Assembly: GCA_035503055.1 (NCBI GenBank)
Contig: DATJTV010000255.1
Span: forward strand, 1 to 13,612
Source: JAKAWQ01 sp035503055
GTDB lineage: Bacteria; Pseudomonadota; Alphaproteobacteria; Acetobacterales; Acetobacteraceae
DNA length: 13,612 nt
Direction of reading: 5' to 3'
In this document: in pieces, positions 1 to 6,355 of the stretch
Layout: every line of letters begins with the position of its first letter
How positions within the stretch are numbered: the stretch's first letter is position 1
The notes under the pieces: generated by a model
What the model was told of the DNA's origin: nothing
Databases searched by the model: none
The model's input: the letters and a program-made list of their open reading frames with translations, nothing else
Position numbers and translations under genes: made by a program

Positions 1-267
1 ATCAGCCCGGACATGTTCGGGCTCGACCAGTCGATCCTGATCCTCACGATGGTGGTCGTGGGTGGGCTCGGAAGCCTTCCGGGCGCGATCACGGGCGCCT
101 TCCTGCTCACCATCGCCCCGGAGCTCCTGCGCACGGCCGGCCATTTCCGCATGATCCTGGTGGGCGCGCTCCTCTTCGGAGCGATCCTCCTCTTTCCGAA
201 GGGCCTCTTTCCCGAGGAGCGCTTCCTCGGCTGGCGCCCGCTCGCCCCCTCCCGCCGAAGAGCCTGA
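1..267 (+). CDS. Branched-chain amino acid ABC transporter permease, LivM-like (C-terminal fragment)
   Basis: This is the last 88 codons of a gene that enters the window already in frame; its start lies to the left. The visible protein holds two to three hydrophobic segments. The stretch around VVVGGLGSLPGAITGAF is the conserved G-rich loop found near the C-terminus of LivH/LivM-type inner-membrane permeases that import branched-chain amino acids or related carboxylates and amides. It is followed by a last membrane helix and the LLFPKGLF motif, the usual near-terminal signature of LivM. The Arg-rich tail ends at a TGA. The partner ATPases and binding protein are not in the window, so the substrate is unknown. 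It runs toward the minus-strand operon (convergent) and is separated from it by the hairpin array. LivM rather than LivH is judged from the C-terminal motif only. Confidence 0.88.
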   Translation: MSPDMFGLDQSILILTMVVVGGLGSLPGAITGAFLLTIAPELLRTAGHFRMILVGALLFGAILLFPKGLFPEERFLGWRPLAPSRRRA

Positions 268-272
268 CCCTG

Positions 273-380
273 CTAGAGCGTGATGACCGAAGGCGGAATC
301 GCCGTAGGTCTGAATCACGCGGGAAAAACAAAGACCTAGAGCGGGATGGGTGAGCGGAGGCGAACCCATCCCGCTCTAGG
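273..380. repeat. Composite intergenic hairpin element, CTAGAGCG type
   Basis: Two adjacent hairpins start with nearly the same 13 bases: CTAGAGCGTGATG at 273-285 and CTAGAGCGGGATG at 336-348. The first is a broken nested stem: GCGTGAT 278-284 pairs with ATCACGC 314-320, GACC 285-288 with GGTC 307-310, and GGCG 292-295 with CGCC 300-303. The second is a perfect 17-bp stem, 335-351 pairing with 364-380, around a 12-base loop. Elements beginning with this motif are, from general knowledge, common dispersed intergenic repeats in Rhizobiales genomes. Sitting between convergent genes it could act as a two-way transcription barrier or mRNA stabiliser. There is no T-run typical of an intrinsic terminator. 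Confidence 0.8.
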
Positions 381-385
381 TAAGG

Positions 386-435
386 CCAGGGGGACGCTGT
401 CCCCCTGGACCCCCTGGCAAAGGCGGAGCCTTTGC
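386..435. repeat. Tandem GC-rich hairpins between convergent genes
   Basis: Two further perfect stem-loops follow directly: CCAGGGGGAC 386-395 pairs with GTCCCCCTGG 399-408 around GCT, and GCAAAGGC 417-424 pairs with GCCTTTGC 428-435 around GGA. Together with the preceding element they fill almost all of the 186-bp gap. No coding sequence is credible here. For the minus-strand operon they lie just beyond the aldolase stop and are the best candidates for its 3' end, but neither stem is followed by a T-run on either strand. Confidence 0.75.
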
Positions 436-453
436 AATCCATTCGTTTGGCCG

Positions 454-1287
454 CTACTGAGCCGGAACGGTTCGGAACTTGCCCTGATGTTCCCGCATGG
501 ATCCGGCCACGTCTTCCAGCAAGCTGTGGCAGAACCTCTCGAGCAGGAACTCGATGCCCTGGATCAGGACCATGCGGATCCCGTGCTCATAGAGTGCCTG
601 CACACGACCGACGATCTTTTCCGGCGTGTTGTAGGCATAACCCGTATTCGCCGCGACAACGATGTTCCGCGCACGCGCCATGGTGACGATCCGGTCGATC
701 GCCTTCCACACCTCAGGGTGGTCGTACTCGAACGGAAAACCGATGCATTTGCTGAAATCCGTGCACGAGATCATCACCGCTCGGAGCCCCTCCGTCCTCA
801 TGATCTCATCCAGCTCCCGAAGGGCGGAGCCGCTCTCGATCGCGGGCAGAATGAGGCTCCGCTCAAGAACGCGTTGATGCTGCGCCTCGAATTCGCCGCT
901 CGAGCTCGGATATTCCCCGGCACCCGAACGATGCCAATCGGCCGCGACGCCGACCAGCGCCTTGACCTGGACCGCAGAGGAAACCGAGACCTGGACGATC
1001 GGGACCCCAAGGCTGAACGCGCGGGCGGCGTCCACCGTTACCTGCATCTCGTTCGCGCTGTTGGCCCACGGGTTTGCCGGAATGCGAAGGCAGCAGGTCA
1101 CACCGGCCGCTTCGGAGGCGCGAAGGATGTGGTCGAGCTCCTTCCAGTCCATCGCCGAAAACATCATATCGGGACGCACATAATCGAATCCCGCCTTCGC
1201 CAGGCTGGCAACCAGATGCGGGCCGCCCTTGAGCCAAACCCCGAGCGCCAGCTCGTCGGCAGCCAACTTTGCAAAGAGCCGCGTCAT
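454..1287 (-). CDS. HpcH/HpaI-family aldolase/citrate-lyase-like protein
   Basis: The protein is 277 residues, close to the usual length of class II (metal-dependent) HpaI-type aldolases, which split 2-keto-hydroxy acids into pyruvate plus an aldehyde. The TIM-barrel pattern is present: an opening GVW segment at 16-18, GFDYV at 33-37, Arg68 in CLRIPAN, the metal-ligand Glu151 in ILPAIESG, and Asp177 in SCTDFSK followed by DHPEVWKAI. The segment that reads D-x-E-H in HpaI is here Asp40-Met-Met-Phe43, so the catalytic His is missing. The reaction may therefore differ (isomerase, lyase of another acid, or inactive). The ATG at 1287 is chosen because AGAGGA sits 7 bases upstream; a longer reading frame to 1398 would run into tctA. 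It follows tctA by 32 bases and is the last gene of the operon. Confidence 0.82.
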   Translation of the reverse strand: MTRLFAKLAADELALGVWLKGGPHLVASLAKAGFDYVRPDMMFSAMDWKELDHILRASEAAGVTCCLRIPANPWANSANEMQVTVDAARAFSLGVPIVQVSVSSAVQVKALVGVAADWHRSGAGEYPSSSGEFEAQHQRVLERSLILPAIESGSALRELDEIMRTEGLRAVMISCTDFSKCIGFPFEYDHPEVWKAIDRIVTMARARNIVVAANTGYAYNTPEKIVGRVQALYEHGIRMVLIQGIEFLLERFCHSLLEDVAGSMREHQGKFRTVPAQ

Positions 1288-1319
1288 TCTTCTGTCCTCT
1301 ACCACTGTTTCTATTGTTT

Positions 1320-2828
1320 CTATGTGCTCCGGGCCGCGCTCCACCCGACCCTCAGCGCGCGCACTACGAACGGTCCGGCCAAAAAGACGAAAGCACACAA
1401 GTAAAGCGGCGCCGCGATCGGCGAGCCGACAAGGTAGAAGACGCTGCCGTTGCCGATGGAGAGAGACTGGCCGAGATAGGTCTCGAACATCGGCCCCAGA
1501 ATGAAAGCGAGTAGGAACACCGGCCTGGAAAGTCCCAGTTTCTCGAACAGAACGCCCACGACGCCGAACGCGACCACCGTGCCCATATCGAAGAAGCTGT
1601 CACGCTGTCCGTAGGCGCCGAGCAGGCATGCAACCGCGATGATCGGGACCAGGATATGGGACGGCACCATGGCGATCTTCGCGAAATAGCGGCTGAACAG
1701 GAGCCCGACGATGAAAATGACGATGGTGCCGAGCAATATGGAGACGCCGATCGTCATCACCGCGGCATGATTTTGCCTGAGGAACGCCGGCCCGGGCGTA
1801 ACGCCCTCCAATATCAGGGCCGACATCATGATGGCGATCGCGCCGCTGTGCGGTATCCCGAGCGCCAGCATCGAGATGAGGCCCTCCGGAACGCCGACAT
1901 GGTTCGCAACCTCGGGCGCGATGATTCCCGCGGCTGCCCCGTCGCCGAACTTCTCGTGCTTGCCGAACACGCGCTTCGCCTGGGCATAGGCAATCCAGCT
2001 CGACGCGGTGCCGCCTAGCCCGGGCACGATCCCCATCACCATCCCCAGGAGGCACGAAAATGCCAGCACCTTCTTGTGGCGGAAGGTCTCGACCACGCCC
2101 GCCAGCGTATGGCGGAACTCTCCGACACGCCCTGCCGCCGAGACGACGCGCGCCGACGCCCTTGATGCCATCACCAGGCACTCGGCGAAGCCGAACAGCC
2201 CGACGACCACCGGCAGCAATTGCATGCCGTCATAGAGATCGACGATGCCAAGCGTGCCGCGATGAGCGCCGCTGAGCGGGCCGGTGCCGATGGTCGCCAG
2301 GAGCAACCCGATCAGCGCCGAGATCACGTTGCAGTAGAGCGTGCCATTGCCGAGGCTCGCCACGAACGATAACCCGAGCACGATCAGCGCACACATATCC
2401 CTGGGGCTGAAGGCGAGCGCGACCGAGCCGACGGCTTCGGTCAATGTGAGGAGCACGATGGTGCCGGCCACGAGACCGACGATGGAGCTCATGATCGAGA
2501 GGCCAAGGGCCCTGTCGCCTTCGCCCCGCCGCGACATGATGAAACCTTCGAGCGAAGCCGCCGCCGAAGCAGGAGAGCCCGGTACATTCAATATGATTCC
2601 AGGCCAGGACCCGCCGAGCTCCATGCTGCCGTAGATCGCGGAGAAGAATACCAGCGTATCCACCGGCTGAAGGTGGATGGTGAACGGCACGAGCATGGCC
2701 AGAATATTGCCCCCGCCGAAGCCGGGGATGGCTCCCACCACATAGCCGAACACCACGCCGCCGATCACAAAGAGCCAGAGATGCAGCGAGAGCACCATTG
2801 AAAGAATGGTATCGATCGATCCAACCAT
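1320..2828 (-). CDS. tctA: Tripartite tricarboxylate transporter, large membrane subunit TctA
   Basis: This 502-residue, very hydrophobic protein (about 11-12 membrane spans) matches the normal length of TctA, the sodium- or proton-coupled channel subunit of TTT importers. Family hallmarks are visible: the repeated glycine motifs GAIPGFGG at 32-39 and GIVPGLGG at 266-273, one per inverted half of the protein; the NVPGSPASAA loop at 81-90; and the later ALGIPHSGAIA and EGVTPGPAF loops. The ATG at 2828 lies 5 bases after the tctB stop, implying translational coupling. The open frame continues upstream to 3308, but that extension is Arg/Ala-rich shadow of tctB. It would act in the inner membrane with TctB and receive substrate from TctC. 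Confidence 0.95.
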   Translation of the reverse strand: MVGSIDTILSMVLSLHLWLFVIGGVVFGYVVGAIPGFGGGNILAMLVPFTIHLQPVDTLVFFSAIYGSMELGGSWPGIILNVPGSPASAAASLEGFIMSRRGEGDRALGLSIMSSIVGLVAGTIVLLTLTEAVGSVALAFSPRDMCALIVLGLSFVASLGNGTLYCNVISALIGLLLATIGTGPLSGAHRGTLGIVDLYDGMQLLPVVVGLFGFAECLVMASRASARVVSAAGRVGEFRHTLAGVVETFRHKKVLAFSCLLGMVMGIVPGLGGTASSWIAYAQAKRVFGKHEKFGDGAAAGIIAPEVANHVGVPEGLISMLALGIPHSGAIAIMMSALILEGVTPGPAFLRQNHAAVMTIGVSILLGTIVIFIVGLLFSRYFAKIAMVPSHILVPIIAVACLLGAYGQRDSFFDMGTVVAFGVVGVLFEKLGLSRPVFLLAFILGPMFETYLGQSLSIGNGSVFYLVGSPIAAPLYLCAFVFLAGPFVVRALRVGWSAARST

Positions 2829-2833
2829 CGCGG

Positions 2834-3436
2834 CTACGCCAGGAACCCCGGGAGTCCGGGAATTGGATAAAGGAGCAGCCGCACGAACACGTAATAGGCG
2901 ATGAGAGAAAGCAGCGCCCCTGCGGCACAGAGCCGGAGCCAGCTTCGCCAGCCTGCGATCCTGCCCAGCACGATCACGAGCACGAAGGTCGCGGCAATCG
3001 CGCCGGTTTGCGCGAGCGCTGCCACGTAGAGCACGGAGACCGCAGCGACCAGAGCGATCTTCACCGTGCCTTCGGGAAGGGATGATCCCGTTTCCGCCGC
3101 ATGCAATTGGCGGCCTCGCTCGAGGAATGCCCGCCGCCCGGTTACCGCCAGATGCGCAAGCGTTGCGCCGATCGCAATCGCGGCAACACTGACCGGATAC
3201 CAGTAATCCGACCCACTCACCCCGGCGAGCGAGCGCCAGTATGCCAGGCACGTGATCGCCAGGATCACGTCCATGACGAGGAGCCGGCGGAGGAGCTTGC
3301 CCCGCCACGGAGCCGTGCCGTCGCCGTCGCGTTCCTGCACGGCCCTTGGCAAAGGCTTCCGCGCCACCCGGACGGAGGTCCGGCTTCCCGCAACCGGAGC
3401 GGGGCGGCTCGCGCGGGCGAAGGGGGACACCCTCAT
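2834..3436 (-). CDS. tctB: Tripartite tricarboxylate transporter, small membrane subunit TctB
   Basis: The protein is up to 200 residues with four predicted membrane spans: about 53-68, 77-99, 123-160 (a long or double segment) and 165-190. This is the TctB/DUF1468 layout, and the position between tctC and tctA confirms it. TctB proteins are commonly around 150-165 residues, and this one starts with about 50 basic, Pro/Arg-rich residues before the first span. A GTG at 3340 would give 168 residues and a more usual protein, but neither start has a convincing Shine-Dalgarno sequence (GCGGGGAA abuts the ATG). The start is therefore uncertain while the body is secure. The role of TctB in the complex is poorly understood; it is required with TctA for uptake in studied systems. 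Confidence 0.88.
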   Translation of the reverse strand: MRVSPFARASRPAPVAGSRTSVRVARKPLPRAVQERDGDGTAPWRGKLLRRLLVMDVILAITCLAYWRSLAGVSGSDYWYPVSVAAIAIGATLAHLAVTGRRAFLERGRQLHAAETGSSLPEGTVKIALVAAVSVLYVAALAQTGAIAATFVLVIVLGRIAGWRSWLRLCAAGALLSLIAYYVFVRLLLYPIPGLPGFLA

Positions 3437-3473
3437 TTCCCCGCTCGCATTGCCTATCCGAGCGCTGCCAGGC

Positions 3474-4463
3474 CTATTGGCGGAACAGGGAGCCGTACTG
3501 CTGGAGCACTGCCTCGGTCTCTTTGAGACGGGCCAGCACGGCAGAGGAATCGATGAAGTCGGAGTAGACGCCGTATCCCGCCTTGCCCATCGCGCTCTCG
3601 ACGGAAGGATCGGTCAGCGCCGCCTTGAGCGTCGCGGAAAGCTTCGCCACCGCAGCGGGATCCGACCGCTCCGCCCGTGAAGAGACGAAGATCGCCGATG
3701 AGAACAGCATGCTCGGTATCTTCGCGCCGAGCTGCGTCGCCACGGGCGTCGTCTTCAGGAACGAGGGGACCGGGTTCTGGTTGGCGAAATAGCCGATCGG
3801 ACGAATCTCGTCATGAAACGCAATCAAACCCTGCGAGGGAGAGATCCCCGCCGCCAGGTGTCCTCCGGCGATCTCGGTACGGAGCGTCGATCCGCCGTTG
3901 AAGGGCACGATGTTGAGATTCTTCCCGACCCCGGCCACCTGCCGCAATATCAGCGCCATCAGCTCATTGGAGCTTCCCACCCCCGCGACGCCGATGGAGA
4001 TCCGCTTCTGCTTCGCGGCCTCGATAAGATCGTTCATGCCGTGATAAGGCGAGTTGACAGGCACGAACACGGTCATGACGTCGGTGCTGATGTTGAGGAG
4101 CGGGTAGAAATCCTTCGACATGGTCAGGTGCGAATGCTGCGAATAGAGATTGATCGCGGCAAATTCGCTGCCGATGACGATCATCGTGTAGGGCTCCGAC
4201 TCCCGCGCGACCTCCTGCAATGCCGCCAGTCCGCCGCCCGCCGAATCGTATCGGATGATGACGTTCCTGCCGAGGAGCTTTGACCATTCCGCCCGGATGA
4301 ACTGCGCGTCGGCGTCCCAGCCGCCGCCGGGTGCCGCGGGCACCAGCAGTGTCACCGGTCTGGTCGGGAAATCGGTCTCGGCCGGCTGAGCAGCTTTTGC
4401 AGCACCGGCGCTCAACAGGATCAGCCCGATCATCGCGCTCAGGATTGTTCTTGCCATGCTCAT
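3474..4463 (-). CDS. tctC: Periplasmic substrate-binding receptor TctC (Bug family)
   Basis: This 329-residue extracytoplasmic receptor would capture the carboxylate in the periplasm for TctAB. Residues 1-24 form a Sec signal peptide with a hydrophobic core and an AKA-A cleavage site. The mature part begins FPTRPVTLLVPAAPGGGWD (32-50), the first substrate-loop motif of Bug/TctC receptors, with Asp50 at the position that typically contacts the ligand carboxylate by way of water. The second loop is FNGGSTLRTEIAGGHLAAG, where pyrrolidone- and dicarboxylate-binding relatives also have a GG pair. Its ATG is preceded by GAGGAA 6 bases upstream, inside a small hairpin. It is 37 bases ahead of tctB and 292 bases after the DUF35 gene. 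The ligand cannot be inferred: Bug receptors bind many different acids and amides. Confidence 0.93.
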   Translation of the reverse strand: MSMARTILSAMIGLILLSAGAAKAAQPAETDFPTRPVTLLVPAAPGGGWDADAQFIRAEWSKLLGRNVIIRYDSAGGGLAALQEVARESEPYTMIVIGSEFAAINLYSQHSHLTMSKDFYPLLNISTDVMTVFVPVNSPYHGMNDLIEAAKQKRISIGVAGVGSSNELMALILRQVAGVGKNLNIVPFNGGSTLRTEIAGGHLAAGISPSQGLIAFHDEIRPIGYFANQNPVPSFLKTTPVATQLGAKIPSMLFSSAIFVSSRAERSDPAAVAKLSATLKAALTDPSVESAMGKAGYGVYSDFIDSSAVLARLKETEAVLQQYGSLFRQ

Positions 4464-4467
4464 TGTC

Positions 4468-4481
4468 GTTTCCTCGGAAAC
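4468..4481 (-). promoter_or_regulatory. Hairpin over the tctC ribosome binding site
   Basis: GTTTCC 4468-4473 and GGAAAC 4476-4481 are perfect complements. In the minus-strand mRNA this short stem contains the GAGGAA Shine-Dalgarno sequence (complement of 4470-4475) of tctC. It could limit translation initiation, but with a 2-base loop the real stem would be only 5 bp, so the effect is speculative. Confidence 0.3.
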
Positions 4482-4488
4482 TGGCCTG

Positions 4489-4510
4489 AACCGGCCGCTA
4501 TCAGCCGGTT
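4489..4510 (-). other. Stem-loop upstream of tctC
   Basis: AACCGGC 4489-4495 and GCCGGTT 4504-4510 form a 7-bp stem with an 8-base loop, just ahead of tctC. It has no T-run, so it is not a classical terminator. A stem here could mark an mRNA processing site that separates the enzyme genes from the transporter genes and lets them be expressed at different levels. Confidence 0.3.
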
Positions 4511-4626
4511 ACCGCAGTGGCGCCGCCCGTGCGGTCGGTGCCGCCCGCGCGGTCCGGGATGGAAAATAGTGTGGACAAAGGTGCCGGCACCGCTAAGGCG
4601 GAGCTCCGCGTCATTATCCCAGGCAC
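4501..4626 (-). CDS. Possible 41-residue small ORF in the gap before tctC
   Basis: In the 292-bp gap between the DUF35 gene and tctC a GTG at 4626 follows GGGAGAGAAAC, a plausible ribosome binding site, and opens a 41-codon frame ending in TGA at 4501. The product starts VPGIMTRSSALAVPAPLSTL and is rich in Ala, Gly and Thr. It has no membrane span, no Cys and no motif I recognise. It could be a leader peptide influencing tctC, a remnant, or chance. Nothing else in the gap looks coding. On the minus strand TTGTTG and TGATAG spaced by 17 bases (around 4680-4710) form a weak candidate internal promoter. Confidence 0.18.
   Translation of the reverse strand: MPGIMTRSSALAVPAPLSTLFSIPDRAGGTDRTGGATAVTG
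4580..4609. repeat. Two 12-bp perfect palindromes side by side
   Basis: GGTGCCGGCACC at 4580-4591 and GCGGAGCTCCGC at 4598-4609 are each perfect palindromes, with centres 18 bp apart. Such spacing could place two protein dimers on nearly the same DNA face, but both are GC-rich and may be coincidental in this base composition. Confidence 0.3.
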
Positions 4627-4755
4627 GTTTCTCTCCCTTGCGTTGATTGCTTCGAGCTTCGTTCTTGGCCGTTTCCTATCACCCGCGCGTCGCCAGCACA
4701 ACAACCACGAGCCATCCTGTATCTTCCATCATAGCGGAATGACGCGCTGCGGTGA

Positions 4756-5202
4756 TCATTCGGCCCCCTTCGGCGGAATGGCACGGTACACGGGCAGGGA
4801 CAGCGAATCCGTGACATCGAGAAACTCGAGCGCGAGCTCCTGACCGACCGTCGGATCGGCCTCTGGTGTGGGCCAGAGCAGCACCGGCATCCGCACGCCG
4901 GGGCAGACATCAACGAGCCCGGCCACATACGGGACCACGTCCTTCAGCCACTCGAAATAGGGCTTGTGAAAGCGTATCCAGCTCGCGAGCGTCGGTCTCC
5001 CCGCAGGCGCCTTCCACGAGATCTTGTCGCCGAAGCAGTACGGGCAGCGCGGCCCGATGGGATAGAAATTCCGCTTGCATGTGTCACAAAAGGGCACGAC
5101 GAGTCTGTGCTCGCGTGCAGCGTCCCAGTAGGGCCGGTTGTCGGCGGTCAATCTCGGAAACACGCTCTCCGGCAGCCGGAACGAGCCGGCATCAAGCTGC
5201 AT
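4756..5202 (-). CDS. DUF35 zinc-ribbon/OB-fold protein, thiolase partner
   Basis: This is a 148-residue protein of the DUF35 (ChsH2/Zn-ribbon OB-fold) family. The N-terminal helix region ending PYWDAAREHRL (24-34) is followed by a rubredoxin-like zinc ribbon with Cys39-x2-Cys42 and Cys53-x2-Cys56. An OB-fold of about 60-135 comes next, where the family binds or gates the CoA ester. Such proteins form tight complexes with SCP-x-type thiolases or aldolases encoded beside them; the best-known pair is Ltp2 with the DUF35 domain of ChsH2 in steroid side-chain removal. Here the thiolase stop is 5 bases upstream, consistent with coupled synthesis. The ATG at 5202 is chosen because an upstream reading would overlap the thiolase; the GTG just before it is an alternative. 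The GGAGG upstream is 15 bases away, longer than usual. Confidence 0.88.
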   Translation of the reverse strand: MQLDAGSFRLPESVFPRLTADNRPYWDAAREHRLVVPFCDTCKRNFYPIGPRCPYCFGDKISWKAPAGRPTLASWIRFHKPYFEWLKDVVPYVAGLVDVCPGVRMPVLLWPTPEADPTVGQELALEFLDVTDSLSLPVYRAIPPKGAE

Positions 5203-5207
5203 CACGT

Positions 5208-6341
5208 TCAATTCGCCCCTCCGAAGATGATCGAGCACGCGCCCGGCCCGATATACTGGGCGAACTTCGGCGAAGGCACCTGCCGTTCGCCGCACTTGCC
5301 GTGCAGTTGCCGGTGGATCTCGACGAGATGGTTCCAGCCCGACAAGCCTGCTTCGGCGATGTGGCCGCCCGAGCTGTTCACCGGCAATGTCCCGTTTTGT
5401 CCGGGTCTGCCTTCCGCGAGCCACTTCCAGGCGGTCCCGTAGGGACAATAGCCAAACCGCTCCAGCTCGAAGACGACCTGGGGAGAGAAGCTGTCATAGA
5501 TGCAGACAAGATCAATCTTCCCGCGAGCGGTGCCGGAACGCGCGAAGACGGGATGCTCTTCGGGAACGGGCGTCGTGCTGTCCTGGTATCCGAGTCCCAT
5601 GTCGGGGTTGCCGAACGCCACCTCCTGGCGGCTCGCCTTCAGCCCTTGCGTCCCCAAGATCCGCGTGCCGTGCGGCACCTCCCGCCCGGCACTCACGATG
5701 ATGGCGACGGACCCGTCATTGGGAAGCGCGAAATCGGCTCTGCGGAGCGGCTCGATGATGAGGCGGTCCTTGAGATACTCGGCTTCCGAAAGCGGCTTGC
5801 CCTTCAGCACCGCATTCGGGTTGAGTGCCGCGTAACCGCGCTGCGGCACGGCGACATGCCTCAGCGCGTCGGGGTCGGCGTCATACATTGCGACATATCG
5901 CCGCCACGCCAGAGCCGCGCCCGAGGCCGGCGCGGTTATGCCGTAGTGGCTCAACTCGCCGTGCGGCCCGCCGCCTTCGCGGAACGCCTCCCGGTCGTTC
6001 GGCCCGCCGAACTGGCTGACACCGGAGCGTGCGTGAATGCAGAGCACGTTGTTCGCCAGTCCCGCCTGCACCACCGCGGCGGCGGTCGCGATGATCGGCC
6101 CGGTGAATCTCCCGTGCGACCATGTCTGCAGGCTGTACCGGACATTCAGCCCGAAATTCGTGGCGACCAGATCGTAATCGAGCCCGCCCTCGACGATCAT
6201 TCCGTCGATCTCGCCCGGCTCGAGCCCCGCATCCTCCAGCGCCTCGCCCAGTGCCTCGCTCATATGATCGACCGGCGTGCGGCCCGAGTGAAACGCGTAG
6301 GTGCTGTCACCAACGCCGGAAATAACCGCCAGACCCTCCAA
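5208..6341 (-). CDS. Thiolase-superfamily protein of the SCP-x/lipid-transfer type, probably without the thiolase Cys
   Basis: The protein is 377 residues, the size of a complete thiolase fold, opening with the typical beta strand LAVISGVGDS and an AL..AL.DAGL helix. The second half has the NSSGGHIAEAGLSGWN motif (322-337) that replaces the Asn...Gly-His-Pro region of true thiolases in the lipid-transfer subgroup, and it ends GPGACSIIFGG. By alignment with the nucleophile region of biosynthetic and degradative thiolases, the segment WSHGRFTG at 74-81 has no cysteine where the reactive Cys should be. Members lacking that Cys and paired with a DUF35 protein are known as retro-aldolases acting on beta-hydroxyacyl-CoA. 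That function is inferred, not shown. The start is TTG at 6341, fixed by AGGAGG 8 bases upstream. Confidence 0.85.
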   Translation of the reverse strand: MEGLAVISGVGDSTYAFHSGRTPVDHMSEALGEALEDAGLEPGEIDGMIVEGGLDYDLVATNFGLNVRYSLQTWSHGRFTGPIIATAAAVVQAGLANNVLCIHARSGVSQFGGPNDREAFREGGGPHGELSHYGITAPASGAALAWRRYVAMYDADPDALRHVAVPQRGYAALNPNAVLKGKPLSEAEYLKDRLIIEPLRRADFALPNDGSVAIIVSAGREVPHGTRILGTQGLKASRQEVAFGNPDMGLGYQDSTTPVPEEHPVFARSGTARGKIDLVCIYDSFSPQVVFELERFGYCPYGTAWKWLAEGRPGQNGTLPVNSSGGHIAEAGLSGWNHLVEIHRQLHGKCGERQVPSPKFAQYIGPGACSIIFGGAN

Positions 6342-6349
6342 TGACCGGT

Positions 6350-6355
6350 CCTCCT
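6350..6355 (-). promoter_or_regulatory. Shine-Dalgarno sequence deciding the TTG start of the thiolase gene
   Basis: The minus-strand sequence AGGAGG lies 8 bases before TTG at 6341 and overlaps the TAG stop of the CoA-transferase (6356-6354). There is no in-frame ATG nearby that keeps the conserved first strand, so the TTG is the likely start. A perfect ribosome site may offset the weak codon. Confidence 0.75.

Noticed and set aside
399..435. Rho-independent terminator for the minus-strand operon
   Set aside because: The stems are good but no T-run follows on either strand, so they were recorded as repeats and only possible barriers.
1300..1322. Near-direct repeat GTTTCTATT / GTTTCTATG between tctA and the aldolase gene
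   Set aside because: Two 9-base units next to each other in a 32-base spacer are too short to interpret.
346..1404. A long plus-strand open frame of 352 codons
   Set aside because: It is antisense to the aldolase gene, begins inside the hairpin array, and has a composition (many Arg, His, Asp) typical of reverse-strand shadow.
1320..3308. A 662-residue open frame that would fuse about 160 residues to the N-terminus of TctA
   Set aside because: The extra part is Arg/Ala-rich, overlaps tctB in another frame, and TctA is complete from the ATG at 2828.
4866..6344. A 492-codon plus-strand open frame
   Set aside because: It is antisense to the thiolase and DUF35 genes, which have clear family motifs.
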